A DNA stretch of 64,000 nt from Saccharomycopsis crataegensis (Eukaryota; Ascomycota; Saccharomycetes; Ascoideales; Saccharomycopsidaceae): positions 2,170,001 to 2,234,000 of the forward strand of contig NW_027043819.1 of NCBI RefSeq assembly GCF_037102585.1. Direction: 5' to 3'. Position numbers and translations under genes: made by a program. Positions 42,763 to 53,279 of the stretch are shown in pieces. The notes beneath the pieces are model-generated. The model saw only the letters and a list, made by a program, of their open reading frames with translations, was not told the origin of the DNA and did not search any database. Numbering within the stretch: position 1 is the stretch's first letter; each line of letters begins with the position of its first letter.

Positions 42763-43603
42763 AACTAATGATGATTACGATTGTTTATATCTAAAGGTTC
42801 TTGTAAATAAAAAATTAGTCTCTATATTTTCTTTTTCTTTTTTTTTTTTTTTTTTTCTTTCTCAATATTATTGTAATAGTATACCCAGTCTTATTAGCTG
42901 CCAATGACCTTTTCCAGAGCGATATCGTCATCCAATACTTATATTGGTCATATTGTTAGTGAAAGCTTGGTTTCACAGGATTTTAATATATTTTCTTCAT
43001 TTCAGCAAACATTATTGATGTTTAATTTCCCGTGGCTTATGAATTTAACTCTAACCAATAAATCAAATGATCCATAGTAATATCAACGTTGTGAAACACA
43101 GTAGGGACACAAATAGTGATGGCATAAAACGAAACGGCAATAAGGGAGGCTTGAACTAGCATATTTTATGGCGGAATTCTTCCATAAAATAGTCAAATGA
43201 AGAAAAGGCAAACTATTTCAGCACTCTTGCACAGGATAGAAGAAGTCAAACAGCAAATTGGATTCTCTGGGGACAATAAAAAAAAAGAAGAGGGGAAAAA
43301 AAATTAAGGAAATCCAGCTAAAAAGTACTGAAGCACAATAAATGACTAGAGTCCAAACATTGTGAGCAAGAACCTCAACCACGTGTGAGAGCTAAAAAAT
43401 GTTTATGTATGCAGCGGCAGTTTGTACAAGATCTCGACATGCATGAAAAAAATCAATTTATATAAAAGAGCTAATGAAACAGAGAAATCAAAGTAAAATA
43501 ACATGAAAGAGGTCGAAAAATATGGGAAAGAAGAAAAACTAACCAAGTATATTGAGCGTCTTGCAAACTGAGAAATTTATGGAGAATGAGGATTACGTTC
43601 ACC
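42763..43603. other. Convergent spacer, 840 bp
   Basis: Lies between the Sls1-like gene and the Cwp-like gene. It holds a T18 run at 42838-42855 and CCACGTGT (CACGTG at 43380-43385). No ORF or RNA gene was recognised. Confidence 0.4.
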
Positions 43604-44266
43604 TTATAAAAGGGAGACACCGACAGGGAAAATAATGCCACATGCAATAAAGATCTTGCTCAAACTTCTTTGGGAAGAAGCAATACCTGAATATGATTCA
43701 ATGGTTACATTTGGAGTGACAGACAGAGATGATGACTCAATTTCTGGGGGAGGTGTGCTTGAAAGGCTACATCCATGAGAACAAGAGGTGATAGTCTCAG
43801 TAACGGTATCCATTAGGCTTTCTGTGGTATACTCAGCTTGTATTTGACCATCCGAAATTTGGCTTACCAAAGCAGCGGTTGTAACAGGAGTGTGTGTGGT
43901 AATAGCAGTGGCAGCATCACTGGTAGTATCATTGACAACAGCTGAACTGGTTGGAACGATAATGGTACTATGATAGGCAGCAACTGAGCTGGTTGGAATG
44001 GTACTGGTAAAAGTAGATCCACCAACAGTAGTTGTGGTTTCGGTACCTACCGAATAAATAGATGAAGCAGTAACATCCACATAGCTAGTAGTTACATCAT
44101 CATCATCATCATCATCATCATCACCTGCTTCAATAGTGGATGTAGCATCATAGTCGGTAATTGATAAGACGGTGGTCGAGGAAAGGGCGCCATATATGGT
44201 GGTTTCTGCAGCTAACACGATAGAAGCAGTGATAGTAGGCGCAAGAAGTTTCTTGGTGAATTGCAT
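43604..44266 (-). CDS. Cell-wall protein with one PIR motif and a GPI-like tail, Cwp1/Cwp2-like
   Basis: 220 aa. The signal peptide is about 1-20 (MQFTKKLLAPTITASIVLAA). A run of nine Asp (49-57) comes from GAT repeats. The body is Ser/Thr-rich. A single PIR repeat, VSQISDGQIQA (core 136-143), matches Q-[IV]-x-D-G-Q-[IV]-Q, through whose Gln such proteins are ester-linked to beta-1,3-glucan. The C-terminus SGIASSQRSLSKIFIACGIIFPVGVSLL fits a GPI signal. A PIR motif plus GPI tail in one protein is the layout of S. cerevisiae Cwp1 and Cwp2. The gene is divergent from an FKS glucan synthase, the enzyme whose product PIR motifs attach to. The exact ortholog is not claimed. Confidence 0.75.
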   Translation of the reverse strand: MQFTKKLLAPTITASIVLAAETTIYGALSSTTVLSITDYDATSTIEAGDDDDDDDDDVTTSYVDVTASSIYSVGTETTTTVGGSTFTSTIPTSSVAAYHSTIIVPTSSAVVNDTTSDAATAITTHTPVTTAALVSQISDGQIQAEYTTESLMDTVTETITSCSHGCSLSSTPPPEIESSSLSVTPNVTIESYSGIASSQRSLSKIFIACGIIFPVGVSLL

Positions 44267-45617
44267 GTTTAATGAATAATTTGGAATAACAGAAGAAATA
44301 TAAGATTTTTAAAAGAGTGTATGGGGTTGGAGGCTTAAAGAAAGTTTAGGAAGATAATATTAGCACATCTAACAGTGGGTTATATCAAAGAGCGAATGAC
44401 GGAGGAAATAAGTTAAAGTCTAAATGTAAAAGAAAGTGGTGAAAAGTAAAGGAGAAAAAAGGCGTGAATCGCTCGATCTTATATATCTCGACGGGATTAT
44501 TGTTAACTTATTCATCAGATATTGCAAAAGAAAAAGGGCTATTATCCGTGGTAGGTTCCATTTCACAGGGGTCAATGAAGTGAAATGGGCGTGATGAAGG
44601 AGCAGTTTGGTTGGCCTTTATGATACACAAAGGGACACAAACACGCTTCTCGATTAAATCAGGGGTTTGTGGGGGTGCCCTGAAAAAAAAAAAAAAAGGG
44701 ATCGCCTGGAACCATACCATGGCAATGGTGCACTCTTTTGGAATGCTTTTTGTCAGTGATCACGTGGAACAGCGAATAAAAAGGATGAAGAGTTATTTAT
44801 TACTTATACTATAACAATACTTATCTTCACTGATTTCGCGTTAGCGATAGTAGTAAGAAAGTCTAATAGCTATTAAATTAATTAGTCTCTAGCTATTTGA
44901 TGAACTCACAACTTAACGAATGGTTCGGGATGTAGCAACTTGCTATAACACTAGCTTCTACAGGTATAAACACAGTAAGGTATGTGATATATAAATAAAA
45001 TGGGTGAATAATAAATTGATTATTATGAGTTAACATAATGATGGGTTAAGAATCATCAACGATAAAAAATGAGGACAACAAAATGAGATGAAAGTAGGGT
45101 GATTATAATCGTACTATGTATGATAGTACAATGCCAAATAAAATATAACATAAAATAGCCACAGGATATAATAATACTAATCAGAAGCAAATGCCATTAG
45201 GTGGCATTGAGCTTGAAATTTTCAGGAGCTCACAGCGCCGGCGGTACTATCCGAAAAGATCCCCTTCTCTACTAAAGATCTAATGACAATCAACATTAGG
45301 AAGCAATCATATAATAATCTATGTGCCAGAGACTGATTATTGAATGGACTGCTTGTAATGAGTAAGTAAGTAACTGTACCATAACAAATTAATATTTCAG
45401 GATTTCCCGCTGACAAGTTGGCACCATGCATAATTCCCCCAGCGTGTGCCACAAAAACAAATAAAAGAACACAAAAGCAAATTTGTGGCATCCCAAAAAG
45501 AAGAAAAAGAACAAAACAAACATGTTCTAAATTTTACTCTTTTAATTTATATCTTGGTTTTTTTTATATTTTATTAATCAACGCTCATAAGCAAATATTC
45601 CTCCGATATTCCCAGTG
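44267..45617. promoter_or_regulatory. Divergent intergenic region of the wall-protein and glucan-synthase genes
   Basis: 1.35 kb. TCACGTGG (CACGTG at 44761-44766) lies about 500 bp from the wall-protein start; an A15 run is at about 44683-44697. An ATG-started 89-codon minus-strand ORF (45222-45491) begins with a signal-peptide-like stretch but matches nothing known. Confidence 0.4.
45222..45491 (-). CDS. Doubtful small ORF with a signal-peptide-like start
   Basis: 89 aa, ATG start, MPQICFCVLLFVFVAHAGG, then a second hydrophobic stretch near LLYDCFLMLIVIRSL. It sits in the FKS upstream region. No homolog was recognised and it may be chance. Confidence 0.15.
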   Translation of the reverse strand: MPQICFCVLLFVFVAHAGGIMHGANLSAGNPEILICYGTVTYLLITSSPFNNQSLAHRLLYDCFLMLIVIRSLVEKGIFSDSTAGAVSS

Positions 45618-48600
45618 ATGGCTGACACAAGAATCACTGAGACCGATGATGATGACGGCAGCGGCATGATCGATGTGCTTCGTGATATCTATGGAGAAGA
45701 TGAGCATGCGGATTATGATCTGGAATTTGAAAGATATGACATCCCTGAAAATAATAATGAAAACAATCACCTGGAAACTCACTCGAGACTTTTCCTTTAT
45801 AGAAGTTGTAAATACCCAGCTTACTGTGAAGAAAATGATCAGTCAATTACTCAACAAGAGATTGAAAAAATATTTTTGCGATTGAAAGATTTTTTCGGAT
45901 TTCAAAGTGGCTCAATGAAAAACATGCTTGATCATTTTATGGTGCAATTGGATTCAAGGTCTAGTAGATTAACGTGTAAAGAGGCATTGGTCACTTTGCA
46001 TGCTGATTATATTGGTGGCGATAATGCCAACTACAGGAAATGGTACTTTTCTGCAATGCTTGATGTTGATGGACTTGACGATTTGACTTTATCAAAAACA
46101 GAGGAGCTAACTGAGGAGCAAAAAAGAACAATTTATAAGCTCAGTACCACCCTTGAAAATCGAAGCAGTGACGAGATTTTAACTACTGAGATTATAAGAA
46201 ATGATTTGAAGCACAAAAACTTCAAAGAAATTGAATATAGTTGGAAGCTTATGAATAATTCTTTGACTCCAGAGCAGTTAGTTGAGCAGATTGCCCTTTA
46301 TCTTCTTATTTGGGGTGAGGCAAATCAGATCAGATTCACTCCAGAGACCTTGTGCTTTATTTATAAATTGGCATATGACAAGTACAAATCAAAAAAATTA
46401 CTGGAAAATATTGAAACTGTCGCAGATGGGAATTTTTTAGAAAATGTAATTAATCCATTATATGCTTTCATCAAAATGGAAACTTACAAAAAATATGATG
46501 GGAAATTCATGAAGCGGGATCGTGACCATAAAAAGGTTATTGGTTATGATGATGTTAATCAACTATTTTGGTATAAAAAAGGTTTGAAAAGAATTTTAGT
46601 AAAGGAAAATAATCGAAAGTCCAGGTTACTTGATTACGAAAAAGGCCAAAGATATGACAAGTTGCCCAATGTTGTTTGGAAAAAGGCATTCTATAAGACT
46701 TATAAGGAGAGCAGAACTTGGATGCATTTGTTTACCAACTTTAACAGAATCTGGATAATTCATTTATCAACTTTTTGGTATTACACTATCTTTAATTCTC
46801 CAACCTTGTACACCCCGAAATACGTTCAAACTCTTGACAACAAGCCTTTGCCTCAAGTGACTTTCTCAATATTATCTCTTGGTAGTAGTATCGCCTGCTT
46901 GATCCAATTCATTGCTACTATTTCTGAGTGGTTCTTTGTTCCACAAAAGTGGCCGGGGGCACAAAATCTTTCTGTTAGATTCTTTTTGTTATTGGTTATC
47001 TTTTTTGTGAATGTTGCGCCATCTTATTATATTTTGGTACATGTACCAATCGATACCTATTCGAAATCAGCACACATTTTATCAATTGTGCAATTCATCA
47101 TTTCTATTTTAACTTTCACTTTTTTCGCTTCGAGGCCTCTTGGTGCGCTATTTGGGTCCTACTTGAACAATTCAAGTAGTCATATTGGAAAATATTATGC
47201 TTCAAATGAGTTTACTGCCGCTTTCCCAAAGTTAGCGCCTGCTGACAAAACATCATCATACATTCTTTGGGTAGTAATATTTATCTGCAAATTTACAGAG
47301 TCATATTATTTCTTGACATTGTCTATCAAGGATCCTGTTAGAGTGCTATCAATAATGAGAATGACCAGATGCGTTGGTGAAATTTACTATGGCAATCTCA
47401 TCTGCACTTATCAACCTTTAGTGGTTTTAGTATTGATGTATATAATTGACTTGATTTTGTTTTTCTTGGACACTTACCTTTGGTATATTATATGCAATTG
47501 CGTTTTTTCCTGTGTTTCTTCTTACAAAGCTGGTTTCTCTGTTCTTAGTCCATGGAAAGATCAATATGGCTCTTTGCCTGAAAGAATTTATACTAAGATT
47601 CTCGCTACAGCAGAAATAGAAGTCAAGTATAAGCCAAAGATTCTTATTTCACAAATTTGGAACTCAATAGTGATAACCATGTACAAAGAGCATATTTTGA
47701 CCTTGCCATATGTGGAGAGACTTTTGTATCGTCAAATTGAATCAGAAACCGAAGGAAAAATGGCGTTGAAAGAACCAGCTTTATTCATCACTAAAGGAGA
47801 AGGAAAAAATGACATGGGCCTTGCTTATGTTCCTAAAAATTCTGAAGCTGAAAGGCGATTATCATTTTTTTCAAGATCGTTAGCCAGTTCAATGTCGGAT
47901 CCCATTCCAGTTGAGCATATGCCAACCTTTTCCGTGTTAGTTCCTCATTACTCTGAGAAAATAATATTAACTTTGAAAGAAGTGATTAGAGGGTCTGATG
48001 ATCACTCTAAAGTTAGCTTATTGGAATACCTCAAGATTTTGTACCCACTTGAATGGGATTGCTTCGTTAATGATACAAGAATAATAGCAGGTCAAAAGCT
48101 TGAGGAAGAACGAAAGAAACAAAACGAAAGCTATTTCTATAATTATGTCAGTACAGAAAAGGAAAGCATTGAAAATCCATATTGGAGTAAAGTTCTTGAC
48201 AAGCCATTTTTACTTGTAGGTTACAAAAGTGAGATTCCAGAATTCACACTCAGAACAAGAATTTGGGCATCTTTGAGGTCACAAACGTTGTATAGAACTA
48301 TTTCGGGCTTTATGAATTACGCTAAAGCCTTAAAGTTGCTTTATAGAGTAGAAAATCCAGAGTTGATTACTCGAGCAGTGGAAAATGGAACAGATTTTGA
48401 AAAAGATATTGAAACTATGGCCTTCAGGAAATTTAATATGATGGTGTCAATGCAAAGATATCAAGAATTTAATACTGATGAGATTGAAAGTACAGACTTT
48501 TTGTTAAGGGCATATCCATACTTAAAGATCGCATATTTGGAAAAAGTTCCATGTGAATCACAAAATGAATGGGATGATAGTTATAAATATTATTCATGCT

Positions 48601-51050
48601 TGATAGATGGAAAAAGTGAAATAGATTCCAATGGCAGAAGGATCCCATATTATAAAATCCAGCTTTCCGGGAATCCTATTCTTGGTGACGGCAAAGCAGA
48701 TAATCAAAACCATGCCCTAATATTTTACAGAGGTGAGTATATTCAAGTTATTGACGCCAATCAGGATAACTACTTAGAGGAATGTTTGAAAATTCGATCT
48801 GTTTTATCTGAATTCGAAGAACTCAATGGTTTGAATGTCAATCCATATATACCTGATCTGAAACAAGAAACTAAAATTCCAGTTGCAATAATTGGAGCAA
48901 GGGAATATATTTTCTCTGAAAATACTGGTGTTTTGGGAGATGTTGCGGCTGGGAAAGAGCAAACATTTGGGACTTTGTTTGCGAGAACTTTAGCCATAAT
49001 TGGTGGAAAACTTCATTATGGCCATCCAGATTTTTTGAATAGTATTTTTATGACCACAAGGGGAGGGATTTCTAAAGCCCAAAAAGGGCTACATTTAAAT
49101 GAAGATATCTACGCAGGAATGACTGCAGTTTGTCGCGGTGGTAGAATCAAACACTGTGATTACTATCAATGTGGAAAAGGTCGTGACTTAGGGTTTGGAT
49201 CCATCCTTAACTTCACAACTAAAATCGGCGCCGGAATGGGAGAGCAACTACTCAGTAGAGAATATTACTATATGGGTACGCAGCTACCGTTGGACATATT
49301 TTTGTCTTTTTATTATGCCCATGCTGGTTTCCACATTAACAACTTGTTGATCATTTTATCAGTGAATTTGTTTATGTGTGTTGTGGTGAATTTAGGAGCA
49401 CTCAATCACGAGTCTATTAAATGTATATATAACAAAGATGTTCCTATAACGGATATCCAAATACCGTTGGGGTGCTATAATATTCAACCAGTTTTGGATT
49501 GGGTCACTAGATTTGTATTGTCAATTTTCATCTGCTTCTTTATCGCATTTTTGCCGTTGATTCTTCAAGAGTTTACGGAAAGGGGACTTTGGAAAGTTAT
49601 CACTAGGCTCACATCCCACTTCTTATCTCTATCACCAGTTTTCGAAGTCTTTGCATGCCAAATTTACTCCACTTCCTTGACATCCAATTTAGCTTTCGGT
49701 GGGGCAAAATATATTTCAAGTGGTAGAGGTTTTGCAACGACAAGGGTTCCTTTTTGGGAGCAATACTCCAAATTTGCCACAACATCCATTTATTCAGGTG
49801 CTTACTTATTCTTAACTCTCCTATTCGCATCATTGACAATGTGGCAACCTGCCCTTTTATGGTTTTGGATTTCGTCAGTCTCGTTGTGCTTGGCACCATT
49901 TATTTTCAACCCACATCAATTCTCGTTCACGGATTTCTTTGTTGATTATAGAGAGTACATAAAGTGGTTGATTCGGGGTAACGATAATTTTGACTCACGG
50001 TCTTGGATTTCATTTGCTCGCCAAAGCAGATCAAGATTCACTGGCTTTAGGAAAGGGAAAACAAAGCCTACGTATAAGAACATACAGAAACCTAGCGTTT
50101 CAAACCTATTCTACAGCGAAGTATTGTCTTCATTATTCTACGCTCTATCGTCTTTTCTTGGTTATACATTTGTTAACGCTCAAAATGGCGTAAAGGAGGT
50201 TAAAGCAACCAACTCCGTATTGAGGTTAGCAGTTATTGCTGGTTTGCCTATTGCATTAGATACGATTATTGTTTCAGTTTTAGTCACCTTTTCAATTTTC
50301 TGTGGTCCTGTTGCCAGGTGCTGTTACTCCAAAAAACCCAGGATTGGGGGATATATTGCAGCTTTGGCTCATGGCCTTTCAGTGATTTGTCATATTGCTT
50401 GTTGGGAGTTATTATATTTCCTTGAGAGTTGGAATTTTCCCCGTGCATTAATGGGTCTTATCTGTGGTATTTCTACTCAGAATATCATATTTCAATTTGT
50501 CATAGTTTTATTTCTCAACAGAGAAGAGAGGCATAACCACGTCAATAAAGCCTGGTGGGATGGGAATTGGCTTGAAGCACAAACAGATACCTTCAAGGGC
50601 ATTTTATTTTTCAGAGAATGGGCTGTGAAAATCGTAGAACTTTCACGCTTTTCACTTGACTTTATCTTGGGACACTTTATACTTTTTATTCAAACCCCAA
50701 TACTTTTCTTACCATATATTGACAAGTGGCATTCTTTGATGTTGTTTTGGTTCACACCTACAAAGGACTCATTGGCCCCATCTATTTCATCCAAACGTAA
50801 ATTGAGGAGAAGAAGAATAGTGATGAGATACTCATTGCTCTATTTTTTGATAATGATAACTTGCCTCACTCTGATTATTGTCGCACCATTTACTGCCAGT
50901 TACATTCCTAACCCTGAGCGATACCTCCCCAAATTTTTCAACGGCATTGTTCAACCAAATTACCAAAATAACAATGATACTGGCGAAAATGCCCCGACTA
51001 CTGTTCTCAGAAATACTCCCACACTTGCTCCTATAAAAACAATGTTCTAA
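45618..51050 (+). CDS. 1,3-beta-glucan synthase catalytic subunit, FKS family (Fks3-like)
   Basis: 1810 aa from ATG 45618, close to S. cerevisiae Fks3 (1785) and shorter than Fks1 (1876) because the long N-terminal Gln/Tyr/Gly-rich tail is missing. It polymerises UDP-glucose into wall 1,3-beta-glucan in the plasma membrane under Rho1 control. Landmarks: LYLLIWGEANQIRFTPE in the FKS1 domain; an N-terminal helix bundle; VAIIGAREYIFSENTGVLGD; KLHYGHPDFLNSIFMTTRGG; GLHLNEDIYAGM; QCGKGRDLGFGSILNFTTKI; and a C-terminal helix bundle. The segment equivalent to hot spot 1 reads FLTLSIKDP (565-573), near the Fks1 form; that of hot spot 2 reads DWVTRFVL (1294-1301), differing from DWVRRYTL. A paralog role (spore or secondary synthase) is possible and cannot be settled here. 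Confidence 0.93.
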   Translation: MADTRITETDDDDGSGMIDVLRDIYGEDEHADYDLEFERYDIPENNNENNHLETHSRLFLYRSCKYPAYCEENDQSITQQEIEKIFLRLKDFFGFQSGSMKNMLDHFMVQLDSRSSRLTCKEALVTLHADYIGGDNANYRKWYFSAMLDVDGLDDLTLSKTEELTEEQKRTIYKLSTTLENRSSDEILTTEIIRNDLKHKNFKEIEYSWKLMNNSLTPEQLVEQIALYLLIWGEANQIRFTPETLCFIYKLAYDKYKSKKLLENIETVADGNFLENVINPLYAFIKMETYKKYDGKFMKRDRDHKKVIGYDDVNQLFWYKKGLKRILVKENNRKSRLLDYEKGQRYDKLPNVVWKKAFYKTYKESRTWMHLFTNFNRIWIIHLSTFWYYTIFNSPTLYTPKYVQTLDNKPLPQVTFSILSLGSSIACLIQFIATISEWFFVPQKWPGAQNLSVRFFLLLVIFFVNVAPSYYILVHVPIDTYSKSAHILSIVQFIISILTFTFFASRPLGALFGSYLNNSSSHIGKYYASNEFTAAFPKLAPADKTSSYILWVVIFICKFTESYYFLTLSIKDPVRVLSIMRMTRCVGEIYYGNLICTYQPLVVLVLMYIIDLILFFLDTYLWYIICNCVFSCVSSYKAGFSVLSPWKDQYGSLPERIYTKILATAEIEVKYKPKILISQIWNSIVITMYKEHILTLPYVERLLYRQIESETEGKMALKEPALFITKGEGKNDMGLAYVPKNSEAERRLSFFSRSLASSMSDPIPVEHMPTFSVLVPHYSEKIILTLKEVIRGSDDHSKVSLLEYLKILYPLEWDCFVNDTRIIAGQKLEEERKKQNESYFYNYVSTEKESIENPYWSKVLDKPFLLVGYKSEIPEFTLRTRIWASLRSQTLYRTISGFMNYAKALKLLYRVENPELITRAVENGTDFEKDIETMAFRKFNMMVSMQRYQEFNTDEIESTDFLLRAYPYLKIAYLEKVPCESQNEWDDSYKYYSCLIDGKSEIDSNGRRIPYYKIQLSGNPILGDGKADNQNHALIFYRGEYIQVIDANQDNYLEECLKIRSVLSEFEELNGLNVNPYIPDLKQETKIPVAIIGAREYIFSENTGVLGDVAAGKEQTFGTLFARTLAIIGGKLHYGHPDFLNSIFMTTRGGISKAQKGLHLNEDIYAGMTAVCRGGRIKHCDYYQCGKGRDLGFGSILNFTTKIGAGMGEQLLSREYYYMGTQLPLDIFLSFYYAHAGFHINNLLIILSVNLFMCVVVNLGALNHESIKCIYNKDVPITDIQIPLGCYNIQPVLDWVTRFVLSIFICFFIAFLPLILQEFTERGLWKVITRLTSHFLSLSPVFEVFACQIYSTSLTSNLAFGGAKYISSGRGFATTRVPFWEQYSKFATTSIYSGAYLFLTLLFASLTMWQPALLWFWISSVSLCLAPFIFNPHQFSFTDFFVDYREYIKWLIRGNDNFDSRSWISFARQSRSRFTGFRKGKTKPTYKNIQKPSVSNLFYSEVLSSLFYALSSFLGYTFVNAQNGVKEVKATNSVLRLAVIAGLPIALDTIIVSVLVTFSIFCGPVARCCYSKKPRIGGYIAALAHGLSVICHIACWELLYFLESWNFPRALMGLICGISTQNIIFQFVIVLFLNREERHNHVNKAWWDGNWLEAQTDTFKGILFFREWAVKIVELSRFSLDFILGHFILFIQTPILFLPYIDKWHSLMLFWFTPTKDSLAPSISSKRKLRRRRIVMRYSLLYFLIMITCLTLIIVAPFTASYIPNPERYLPKFFNGIVQPNYQNNNDTGENAPTTVLRNTPTLAPIKTMF

Positions 51051-51227
51051 TTTTTTTTTTTTTTTTCTCTCACTCCTCAGGGGCTGCACAACCAAATTTT
51101 TGTTTATGTTCAATAAAACCGGAAAAGGAATCCTTAAAATAAATCTTGTGACAAAATAAACGTTTTGTAACATCATCACCAGCAATAGGAAAAACACAAT
51201 ATAGCTGTGTCTATTTTAAGATAAATT

Positions 51228-53279
51228 ATGAGTTTAGCACTTCAAAGCTCAGACTCTAGGTCCCAGCTGGTGCTGAAGAGTGCCATCATGGCCTGGAACA
51301 CAGATTTGCCCATCATTTGTTCTCCTTTTGAATCAACATTTAACATTGCCAAATTAATGGAGTCCCAGAGAAACAATTGTGCTTTGGTAAAAGACTTTGG
51401 CCGTAATAAAATCATCGGGATTTTCACTGCAAAGGATTTGGCGTTCAAGGTCGTATCTAAGGGCCTTCATCCAAAATTTCTCAAGGCAAAAGATATAATG
51501 ACCCCTAATCCGATATGCGCCACTGTCGATGAACCTGCTTCATCAGCTTTGAATAAGATGATCAGATACAAGATTAGGCACTTACCGGTACTTAATGCTC
51601 AGGGAGAATGTATTGGGTTGTTGGACATAACAAAATGTTTTGATCAAACTTTATCAAGGCTCCGAAAGCTTCATGAAAGTTCCAAACAGTTGAACGAGGC
51701 ATTGATGGAAGTCCAGGAAAACATTGCAAACATGGCTCACGATAATGGTAATGTTGATAAGCATTCGGCGATGTACTACCAAGCCCAAGATATGGTATTG
51801 AAGGCTAAGAATAATATAAATAGTCTATATCAGAATAATCTTGCATTAACTGGTGATACCTCAGGCGATTTTGAAGATTTTGAAATGCTATTGAACTTAA
51901 TGGAGTCTCCCACTTTAAAGGATGTATTGAATTTACCAAATCAACCTCAAACATTATTCATTGATGCCAATAATACAATTAGAAATGCCTCTGACATAAT
52001 GAAAAAGAATAATACCACTGCAGTTTTAGTTCGTGACACCACCACTAGTGCGAAAAGTGTTATTGGGATCTTGACAACCAAAGATATTGTTTATAGAGTG
52101 TTGGCTCAAGATAATGAACCGGATTTCACTATTATTTCTCGTGTTATGACACCAAGTCCAGAGTTTGGTGATGAAAATATGGGTATCGTGGAAGCATTTG
52201 AACTTATGTTTAAAGGCAAGTTTTTGAACTTACCAGTAACAAACGAGATGCAGAATGTTAGTGGTATAGTTAGTGTTATGCAGTTGACTAGTATGGCACT
52301 TTCTCAATTGCACAAAGGTATGATGTCAAGTGGTGTTGATGGTATTGATAGCGGGGAATATCTAGAAAATCCTTTTTTCAGCTCACCCCTTTCTGATTCA
52401 AAATGGGACAACTTTTGGGGGGCTATTGACTCTCCTGGTCGCAATTTTGAAGATGAAACATTGAAATCAGATTATAGTATTAGATCAAGTGGGCCTGCTA
52501 TACGGTCAACAAAATCCACAATCCATAGCACTAAGAAAAAAAGTGTTCAATCACCAAGATTGCTTCCCCCAAGTCAAAGTGTCAGATCCTTTAATGGCAC
52601 TGCTATTAGCAACTTGGAATCACCAATCAAGAGCATTGGATATTATCAAGATGACATGGACGCTCATTCCGAACCTTCCTCAGAAATTCTGCCCGAGGAT
52701 TCTATATCATGCTATATCCCGCCGGAAAGTGAAATAAACTCTGTGGTTCTGTATGCTAGTGAAATTCGAAAGCAACAAGGATCAGCCCTTATAAAAGCAC
52801 AACAAAAGTCTTTTGGATTCAAAATAAAGGATCTTGATGATAATGATAGGGTATACAAGATTAAAATAATGCTTCCGAAGTCAAAGAATCTCCTTCCTCA
52901 TTTGAAAAATGCAGTAGAAGATAAATTAGGTGATAATCAAAATGATTTCAACCTTAGTTATGTTGATGAAGATGGTGATATGGTGACCATTATGCATGAG
53001 GAGGATTTGAAAACATGTATGGAAATCTCTAGATTAGAAAAGAAGGCGAGTGTAGTGATTTGTTTAAGCAGAAAACAATCACAGGATGAAGAATTGTCGA
53101 TATTGAAGGATATCGCAGTGCTAAAGTCAAAGATGGACTCTACTGATGATGAAACTGTTAGGGAAACTACCTCTGGTGTAGCTGACCTTCTATTAAAACC
53201 TGAAGTCTTGATCTCTGGCGCACTACTTACCATGTCTTTGGGTATTCTCCTTGGAGTGACATTATCCAGGCAACGGTAA
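51228..53279 (+). CDS. CBS-CBS-PB1 tail-anchored protein, Mug70-like
   Basis: 683 aa. Four CBS motifs form two Bateman modules: about 22-150 (NNCALVKDFGRNKIIGIFTA, then IRHLPVLNAQGECIGLLD) and about 235-365 (NNTTAVLVRDTT, IGILTTKDIVYRVLA, FLNLPVTNEMQNVSGIVS). A Ser-rich linker follows (about 400-500). A PB1 domain lies at about 540-615 (YKIKIMLPKSKNLLP, then YVDEDGDMVTIMHEEDL with the acidic OPCA signature). A single C-terminal helix LISGALLTMSLGILLGVTL could be a tail anchor. The same order occurs in S. pombe Mug70 and many fungal proteins of unknown function. CBS pairs usually sense adenine nucleotides and PB1 domains pair with other PB1 proteins; the ligand, partner and organelle are unknown. 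Confidence 0.8.
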   Translation: MSLALQSSDSRSQLVLKSAIMAWNTDLPIICSPFESTFNIAKLMESQRNNCALVKDFGRNKIIGIFTAKDLAFKVVSKGLHPKFLKAKDIMTPNPICATVDEPASSALNKMIRYKIRHLPVLNAQGECIGLLDITKCFDQTLSRLRKLHESSKQLNEALMEVQENIANMAHDNGNVDKHSAMYYQAQDMVLKAKNNINSLYQNNLALTGDTSGDFEDFEMLLNLMESPTLKDVLNLPNQPQTLFIDANNTIRNASDIMKKNNTTAVLVRDTTTSAKSVIGILTTKDIVYRVLAQDNEPDFTIISRVMTPSPEFGDENMGIVEAFELMFKGKFLNLPVTNEMQNVSGIVSVMQLTSMALSQLHKGMMSSGVDGIDSGEYLENPFFSSPLSDSKWDNFWGAIDSPGRNFEDETLKSDYSIRSSGPAIRSTKSTIHSTKKKSVQSPRLLPPSQSVRSFNGTAISNLESPIKSIGYYQDDMDAHSEPSSEILPEDSISCYIPPESEINSVVLYASEIRKQQGSALIKAQQKSFGFKIKDLDDNDRVYKIKIMLPKSKNLLPHLKNAVEDKLGDNQNDFNLSYVDEDGDMVTIMHEEDLKTCMEISRLEKKASVVICLSRKQSQDEELSILKDIAVLKSKMDSTDDETVRETTSGVADLLLKPEVLISGALLTMSLGILLGVTLSRQR

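Noticed and set aside
43380-43385. CACGTG in a convergent spacer
   Set aside because: No promoter nearby; it shows that the hexamer occurs by chance here and tempers the claims made for the other copies.
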